A DNA stretch of 64,000 nucleotides from Arthrobacter sp. DNA4 (lineage in GTDB: Bacteria; Actinomycetota; Actinomycetes; Actinomycetales; Micrococcaceae). The notes below the pieces were generated by a model. It saw only the letters and a program-made list of their open reading frames with translations. It was not told the origin of the DNA and searched no databases. Positions 59,649-64,000 of this stretch are shown here, one piece after another. The stretch covers positions 62,001-126,000 of the forward strand of contig NZ_CP101466.1 in assembly GCF_024362385.1 (NCBI RefSeq), in the 5' to 3' direction. Made by a program: the position numbers and the translations under genes. Positions within the stretch are counted from its first letter, which is position 1. Each line of letters begins with the position of its first letter.

Positions 59649-60701
59649 CTAGTAGAAGTGGACCGTGTCCACGAGGTGGGGGAGGTCCCCGCCGTCGAGG
59701 AACGTCCGGAGATTGCTGCAGAACCGCTCCGTGATGAGGCGGTTCTCGGCGGCGCTGAGGGCCGAGGTGTGGGGTGAGACCATGACCTTGGGGTGGTTCC
59801 ACAGGGGGCTGTCCTGCGGCAGTGGTTCCACGGCGAAGACGTCCAGGCAGGCGTAGCCCACCTGGCCGTTGTCCAGTGCCTCCAGCAGCGCATCCTCGTC
59901 CACGACCGTTCCGCGGCCCACGTTGACGAACGTGGTCCCGGGCTTCATGGCGGCGAACATCTCCCGGTTGAACAGCTTTTCCGTGTAGGCGGTGCCGGGC
60001 AGAGTGTTGACGACGGCGTCTGCCGTGGCCAGGAGGGCGGGGAGGCCTTCGTTGTCCACGACGTGGTCGATCCCGTCGATGGGTTCCACGCTTCGTTTGC
60101 TGCCGCTGACCTTCATTCCCAGGGCCCTTGCGATCCGGGCCGTTTCCAGTCCAATTTCCCCGAGGCCGGCGACTACCAGGGTTGATCCGCTGACCAGCCG
60201 GGTGGGGACCCGGAGGCTGGGCCACGCCTTCGCGGCCTGGTCCTGGGCAAGTTCGGCGCTGCGCTTGAAGCCGTTGAGGATTCCCATCGCTGCGAACTCT
60301 GCGAGGGGCAGGGCGTGCACCCCGGCGGAGGTAGTGATCTTGAACTTTTGCAGGACATCCTGGCTCAGCCCCGATGCCTTCACGGCTCCGCCTGCGCCGG
60401 CCGCCATCGCGTGGACCCACTCGAGCCTTGGGTTCTCGCGGGCGATACGCGCCAGGCCGTCAGGGCCCTCGTTGGGGAAGCCGTACAGCACCTCGGCGCA
60501 GTTGAGCATTGCCCAGTAGCGCTCTTCCTGTTCGTCCGTGCGTTTGAAGGCCGGATCCCCCGCGTGGTCGGCCGGGAAGCGTTCCGGCGGCAGGAGGTCC
60601 GGCTGGTAGAGGACGGTAATGAAGGGGTCAACGGCTCGGATCCGGTCCACAAGCTCTGCTTCGAGCGGGACGGCGATGGCCACGGTCTTGGTGGAAGTCA
60701 T
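59649..60701 (-). CDS. D-isomer-specific 2-hydroxyacid dehydrogenase family protein
   Basis: This is an NAD(P)-dependent dehydrogenase of 350 residues. The nucleotide motif LVVAGLGEIGLETARIARAL lies near residue 180, the catalytic arginine in NVGRGTVVDEDAL, and the Glu-His pair region in FAVEPLPQDSPLWNHPKVMV plus SPHTSAL. This is the layout of glyoxylate/hydroxypyruvate and related 2-oxo-acid reductases. It heads the operon with the FAH-family enzyme. A GTTC-N8-GAAC palindrome lies 22 bp upstream of the ATG. Confidence 0.88.
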   Translation of the reverse strand: MTSTKTVAIAVPLEAELVDRIRAVDPFITVLYQPDLLPPERFPADHAGDPAFKRTDEQEERYWAMLNCAEVLYGFPNEGPDGLARIARENPRLEWVHAMAAGAGGAVKASGLSQDVLQKFKITTSAGVHALPLAEFAAMGILNGFKRSAELAQDQAAKAWPSLRVPTRLVSGSTLVVAGLGEIGLETARIARALGMKVSGSKRSVEPIDGIDHVVDNEGLPALLATADAVVNTLPGTAYTEKLFNREMFAAMKPGTTFVNVGRGTVVDEDALLEALDNGQVGYACLDVFAVEPLPQDSPLWNHPKVMVSPHTSALSAAENRLITERFCSNLRTFLDGGDLPHLVDTVHFY

Positions 60702-60722
60702 GCGTACAGCATACTGGGTGGT

Positions 60723-60738
60723 GTTCTAGATAGTGAAC
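60723..60738. promoter_or_regulatory. IclR-type operator upstream of 2-hydroxyacid dehydrogenase
   Basis: GTTCTAGATAGTGAAC matches the GTTC-N8-GAAC layout of the site at 58840. It lies 22 bp before the start codon of the minus-strand operon, so binding would block transcription. Confidence 0.5.
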
Positions 60739-61092
60739 AACCAGGGGTTGGGAAAGTGCCGGGATCTCCAACTGACAGAGGTGGTTTAGATAGGCTCAGT
60801 TGCCCACTACTGGGGCCACAGCCCTAAGGGGAACCGTCGGGATGGCGCCGTGAGCGCCCACGGCCTGCATCCGCCTCCTCGGCAGGGCCTGATTACCCCT
60901 TCGAGGGAGTTCACAAAGGGCGCCCCTAATAGTCGAAGAATGAAAGAAGGGGAGTATTACCCCTAGTTGCTGGGTGAAAACACGTGGAGGATGGGCGAAT
61001 TACGTCCACTCTGGAGGTCCGGATGCGTCATTTTCGATCCGCTTGCATTCCTGGAAATCTTCTGAGGGGTTTTCGTTTAGGCGGCGGTATCA
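60739..61092. other. Non-coding stretch of 354 bp with small inverted repeats
   Basis: No convincing gene is visible here. It contains a hairpin (GCCGTG at 60847-60852 with CACGGC at 60859-60864), an inverted repeat AGGGG/CCCCT at 60948-60964, and two copies of ATTACCCCT that are about 65 bp apart. The G+C content falls toward the right end. It could be a long leader for the gene at 61093. Confidence 0.4.
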
Positions 61093-61713
61093 ATGCGGGT
61101 TCTTATCCGCACGCCCGGCCAGCTGGGACCGGGGTGCACCATGCCTGACGTCGCAGGAGGTTCTGAATTGGAACCAGCCGGAAGGCGCTCGTCGGGTCAA
61201 TCCTTCCCGACTCGGGAAATCGATCACCGGCATGACCAGTTGACTTATGAAATGCTGACTGCCCGATTCCTTGCGCACGACGAATTGCTGTGGCAAACGC
61301 CTGTTCTTGCCCTCACCGCGCAGTCATTCCTCATGACAATCTCACTGAGCCGCGACGTCGCCAACCTGGCGGCAGCCACATCGGCAGGGCTGGCAGCAGT
61401 TCTCATACTCATGTCGATGCATTTACTCGGGAGGCATCGCTTTCTAGAACTCATCGAAAAGCACAAGCTTATGGAACTGGAAAAATCCATGGGTATTGAG
61501 CCTCTGTCCACGCACTCTTGGGCGTGGAAATATGAGGAGGCCCCGCGCTTGGGGCGTGCGTACCGGCCTGGAGACTATGGTTTGGAAAGCCCCCGGTATC
61601 TGCGCGTGTTTTCCTGGCCAAGCTATGTCATTTGGCAAATCGGACTGACCCTGTTCGCCCTGGCCAATATCGGCATTTGCATATACAGGTTGTGGGCAAT
61701 CGGCAGCGATTGA
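61093..61713 (+). CDS. Unrecognised membrane protein
   Basis: This is a protein of 206 residues that I do not recognise. A soluble N-terminus of about 65 residues is followed by two hydrophobic segments (TPVLALTAQSFLMTISLS and a second around LAAVLILMSMHLLG). Then comes a charged helix (LELIEKHKLMELEKSMGIEP), a polar stretch and a last hydrophobic segment (IWQIGLTLFALANIGICIYRL). Its base composition is lower in G+C than its neighbours, which hints at transfer. An ATG at 61141 is an alternative start. There is no operon partner. Confidence 0.6.
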   Translation: MRVLIRTPGQLGPGCTMPDVAGGSELEPAGRRSSGQSFPTREIDHRHDQLTYEMLTARFLAHDELLWQTPVLALTAQSFLMTISLSRDVANLAAATSAGLAAVLILMSMHLLGRHRFLELIEKHKLMELEKSMGIEPLSTHSWAWKYEEAPRLGRAYRPGDYGLESPRYLRVFSWPSYVIWQIGLTLFALANIGICIYRLWAIGSD

Positions 61714-61800
61714 AGGGCATTTTCGGCTGGAAGCAATGACTGTTGAGTTGGATGCGGACGGTGCGCAATCGGACTGCCAAGAGGCAGGCCCCGGACGTCT

Positions 61801-62778
61801 CTAGCGGAACCCCGCGCTAAATAACCCACCCAAGTCAAGTACGTCCTTCAGCATCGCCAACGCCGCCCCCTTCGGGCTGGAGCGGCCGCCCTGGACGGTG
61901 ATGTCCCCGGCGTCCGGGCACCTGAAAACCATCGCCTTTTCCGGTCCAGCAGTGGAGAAAAGAGGGTCTCCCGGGGCCACGGCCTCCAAACGAACCGTCA
62001 CCACCATGGGCCGCTCCAGGGACGCGGACGCCACAGCGCGCAAACGCAATCCTCGCTTGGAGGCCTCCAGCGCCCTGGCAGCCGTGGAAGAGCCGATGGG
62101 CTCCGCCTCCACCGCAATCCGCGAGACGTCCCAGTTCCAGAGAAGCCCGGCGATGAGCCGCACCTTCGTGGCCGCATCTTTCCCGGACAGGTCCGCGGAA
62201 GGGTCTGCCTCCGCAATACCCCTGCGCTGCGCCTCCAGGACCGCGGACTCCAACCCGGCGCCGCGGGAAAGCTCATCGAGAATGAACGTGGACGTGCCGT
62301 TGGGGCAGGCCCGGACAGCGTTGCAGCCCATGCCCCGCAGCGCGACACGGGCCATGTCCGCAGCGGGAAGCGCGGCGCCGGTGGCCCCTGAAATGCGGAT
62401 GCGGCTCCCGCCATCGAGGGCCGCACGCTCAAGGTCCCGCCAATGGCTCAGCACGTGGCTCTTGGTTGCTGTCACCACGTCCACGCCACTCCGGAGGGCG
62501 GCAACCGCCTCCTCCAGCGCACGCGCGTGGGCCTCCGGCGAGGAAGGCAGTGCCTGGACCAGGACGGAGGCGCCGGTCCGGGCCAGTGTCTCTTCGATGG
62601 ACCGAATCGGCCCCCAAGAGGAGCGATCCGGAACCGGCGAACCGGGCGCAAGGAAGGCTTCCGTCCCGTGACCCCGGACGGCGGCAATCTGCAGCAGGGA
62701 ACCCTGCTCCAGGACAACCTCGGCAAAAGCGCGGCCCACGGCACCGAAGCCGGACAGCACCAGCCGCACGGGTTTCAC
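61801..62778 (-). CDS. Homoserine dehydrogenase-like protein
   Basis: This is an oxidoreductase of 325 residues. The N-terminal NAD(P) fold (LVLSGFGAVGRAFAEVVLEQ), the middle block VVTATKSHVLSHWRDLERAA with the conserved lysine, and the substrate domain (ISGATGAALPAADMARVALR, CPNGTSTFILDELSRGAGL, KDAATKVRLIAGLLW) match homoserine dehydrogenase. The C-terminal ACT domain of the housekeeping enzyme is missing, so it is a short form without threonine feedback. I chose the GTG at 62778 with AAGGG 6 nt upstream. It is 9 bp after the RelA/SpoT-domain gene and probably co-transcribed with it. It may be a paralogue that acts on a similar 2-amino-4-hydroxy or oxo compound. Confidence 0.82.
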   Translation of the reverse strand: MKPVRLVLSGFGAVGRAFAEVVLEQGSLLQIAAVRGHGTEAFLAPGSPVPDRSSWGPIRSIEETLARTGASVLVQALPSSPEAHARALEEAVAALRSGVDVVTATKSHVLSHWRDLERAALDGGSRIRISGATGAALPAADMARVALRGMGCNAVRACPNGTSTFILDELSRGAGLESAVLEAQRRGIAEADPSADLSGKDAATKVRLIAGLLWNWDVSRIAVEAEPIGSSTAARALEASKRGLRLRAVASASLERPMVVTVRLEAVAPGDPLFSTAGPEKAMVFRCPDAGDITVQGGRSSPKGAALAMLKDVLDLGGLFSAGFR

Positions 62779-62787
62779 CAACGGCCC

Positions 62788-63894
62788 TTACTTCTTCGTC
62801 ATCCTGTACCGCTCAATCTGCCGCAACCGCCGCAGGAGGCTGTCGCGCCGCGGGTGCGGGACGGCGTCGGGATCTTCCGCGGTGAGGTCGATGTGCTTGG
62901 TGCCGTACTGCCAGAGGAGAAGGTCGTCCAGGAGCCGGTCCGGGCCGGGGGAGTAGCGGTGGTCCAGGGCCTTGCGGACCTCCGTGATCTGGTTGGCGCT
63001 GAGCAGCCCGGCCAGCTGCATGGTCTGGTTGAGCCCGTGCGCGGCGAGGAGCTCGGCCGCCCAGCCCCAGTCATCGTCCACCTTGCGGTCCACGTGCGGG
63101 AGCAGGGTCCGCCAGACGTCCCGGATCCGGTTGGGCGTCAGCGGGGCCGCACCCTCGCCGTCCATGTCCCAGTAGCCGCGGACTTCCTCGTAGCTTTCGT
63201 GAAGGTCAGAGAAGGCAGTTTCCACGGTTTCCAGCATGGCGGCGGTGGCGGTGAACTGCCGGTCGAAGTGCGGCGTCCAGGCGCGCGGGTCCTCGGCTTT
63301 GAAGCGGATGTCGTGCTCAATCTCGCTCCATGCGTGGGCGAAGATGGTGCGGATCTGGCACTCGAAGAAGTAGCTGCCGTTGGGCTGCAGATCCGGGTTG
63401 AAGACCTGCTGGTACTCTTTGACGGCTTCATTCTGGATGGTGCGCAGGATCAGGTGCCGTCTCGAATACCCGTAGGTTCCTGACTCGATGGAGCCGATGT
63501 CCTTTTCCCGGTCGCCGCGGCAGTCGAAAAGCTGCCGCTGGCGCTTGATGACATTGGCCACCGCGGCATTCTCCGCCGGCAGCTTGGTGATCACCCGGAT
63601 GCCCACCATGTCATTGAGCGTGCGGAAAGGGTCCGGAAACTTCAGGAGCCTCCGCCCGCCCGGTTCAAGCGGCTCCTCGGTACGCGAGATCTTTTCCTTG
63701 AAGGATTCCACTGTCTTGGTGCGGCCGGTAACGAACAGCGGCGTGACCTCACTGTCCTTCAGCATGTCCCGCAAAACCAGCAGGACATCACGGGTAACCA
63801 GCTTCAGGGCAGGCCGGACGCGCTCATAGATCTCCACGTTGTGCTGCACCGACTCACGCAGCGGCTCGTCCAGGCTTTCCCAGTTACTCGGCAT
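62788..63894 (-). CDS. RelA/SpoT-domain (p)ppGpp synthetase-like protein
   Basis: This is a protein of 368 residues with a single RelA/SpoT nucleotidyltransferase domain at about 65-220. The motifs are FRTLNDMVGIRVITKL with the magnesium-binding Asp, the basic GYSRRHLI region, and ECQIRTIFAHAWSEIEHDI with the second catalytic Glu. There is no HD hydrolase domain and no TGS or ACT domain, so it is not the long Rel enzyme. The C-terminal 140 residues are helical. It could be a small alarmone synthetase or a toxin-like relative that modifies another nucleotide. The coupling to a homoserine-dehydrogenase-like gene is unusual. Confidence 0.83.
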   Translation of the reverse strand: MPSNWESLDEPLRESVQHNVEIYERVRPALKLVTRDVLLVLRDMLKDSEVTPLFVTGRTKTVESFKEKISRTEEPLEPGGRRLLKFPDPFRTLNDMVGIRVITKLPAENAAVANVIKRQRQLFDCRGDREKDIGSIESGTYGYSRRHLILRTIQNEAVKEYQQVFNPDLQPNGSYFFECQIRTIFAHAWSEIEHDIRFKAEDPRAWTPHFDRQFTATAAMLETVETAFSDLHESYEEVRGYWDMDGEGAAPLTPNRIRDVWRTLLPHVDRKVDDDWGWAAELLAAHGLNQTMQLAGLLSANQITEVRKALDHRYSPGPDRLLDDLLLWQYGTKHIDLTAEDPDAVPHPRRDSLLRRLRQIERYRMTKK

Positions 63895-63941
63895 GATCCC
63901 AGCTTACGGCCGGGGTCCGACAGGAAGCCTTTTAGCGGTCT

Positions 63942-64000
63942 TTACGTTGCGGCTGCTGACGTGGACCCGCGCACCACCAGCGATGTCTCCAGGGTGACGC
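63942..64000 (-). CDS. LacI-family regulator, C-terminal fragment at window edge
   Basis: The last 18 codons of a minus-strand gene are visible, ending VTLETSLVVRGSTSAAAT and a TAA at 63942-63944. The LxVRxST ending is the standard C-terminus of LacI/GalR regulators, as in the gene at 181-1224, which ends HVIVRESTAPPAA. The rest of the gene lies outside the window. Confidence 0.65.
   Translation of the reverse strand, partial: VTLETSLVVRGSTSAAAT

Overview
The window is high-GC DNA with actinobacterial codon use, GTG/TTG starts and many IclR, LacI and GntR regulators. It looks like a chromosomal segment of an Arthrobacter or Pseudarthrobacter type soil actinobacterium. This placement is inferred from gene style; no rRNA gene is present. 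I saw no tRNA, CRISPR array, prophage or transposase.

Layout. (a) 1-7.3 kb: two convergent LacI regulators, then an operon of a polar-amino-acid type ABC importer with a Gfo/Idh/MocA and a DAO-type FAD oxidoreductase. Two palindromic operators sit in its promoter. (b) 7.3-16.7 kb: a SulP anion transporter with a divergent MerR gene, an MptB-like mannosyltransferase, two tandem GT-C membrane proteins (one split by an in-frame TGA), and small conserved proteins. (c) 16.7-26.2 kb: an aromatic catabolic cluster with two MFS carriers, an MBL-fold hydrolase, an aldehyde dehydrogenase, a CalA-like alcohol dehydrogenase, an IclR regulator, a PDR-type reductase and a CYP199-like P450. A shared TTTCCG-N5-CGGAAA operator ties it together. 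(d) 26.2-29.8 kb: an MHS-family carrier with a clear promoter and operator, then a GntR regulator and an MFS carrier. (e) 29.9-38.0 kb: an IclR regulator divergent from a tripartite tricarboxylate transporter (TctB-A-C), an RraA-like protein, a DUF1932-type dehydrogenase, a DctM-like permease and a cyclase-family hydrolase. (f) 38.2-49.0 kb: an HD protein, an IclR regulator and an eight-gene operon that matches, enzyme by enzyme, the Cre pathway for p-cresol and alkylphenol oxidation known from Corynebacterium glutamicum. (g) 49.1-55.5 kb: MOSC, alpha/beta hydrolase, UvrA-like ATPase, VOC, AraC, a small membrane protein and a PAS-ANTAR protein. (h) 55.5-60.7 kb: a catabolic cluster (beta-hydroxyacid dehydrogenase, MHS carrier, IclR, FAH-family hydrolase, 2-hydroxyacid dehydrogenase) sharing a GTTC-N8-GAAC motif. 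(i) 61-64 kb: an unrecognised membrane protein, a homoserine-dehydrogenase-like protein, a RelA/SpoT-domain protein and the tail of another LacI gene.

How it works together. Most of the window is a set of locally regulated uptake-and-catabolism modules for plant- or lignin-derived small molecules. Two separate P450 systems are the centre: one is predicted to O-demethylate a methoxyarene after alcohol and aldehyde oxidation, the other to oxidise the alkyl group of a phosphorylated alkylphenol. A roughly 114-bp palindromic repeat occurs three times, each just past the last gene of an operon.
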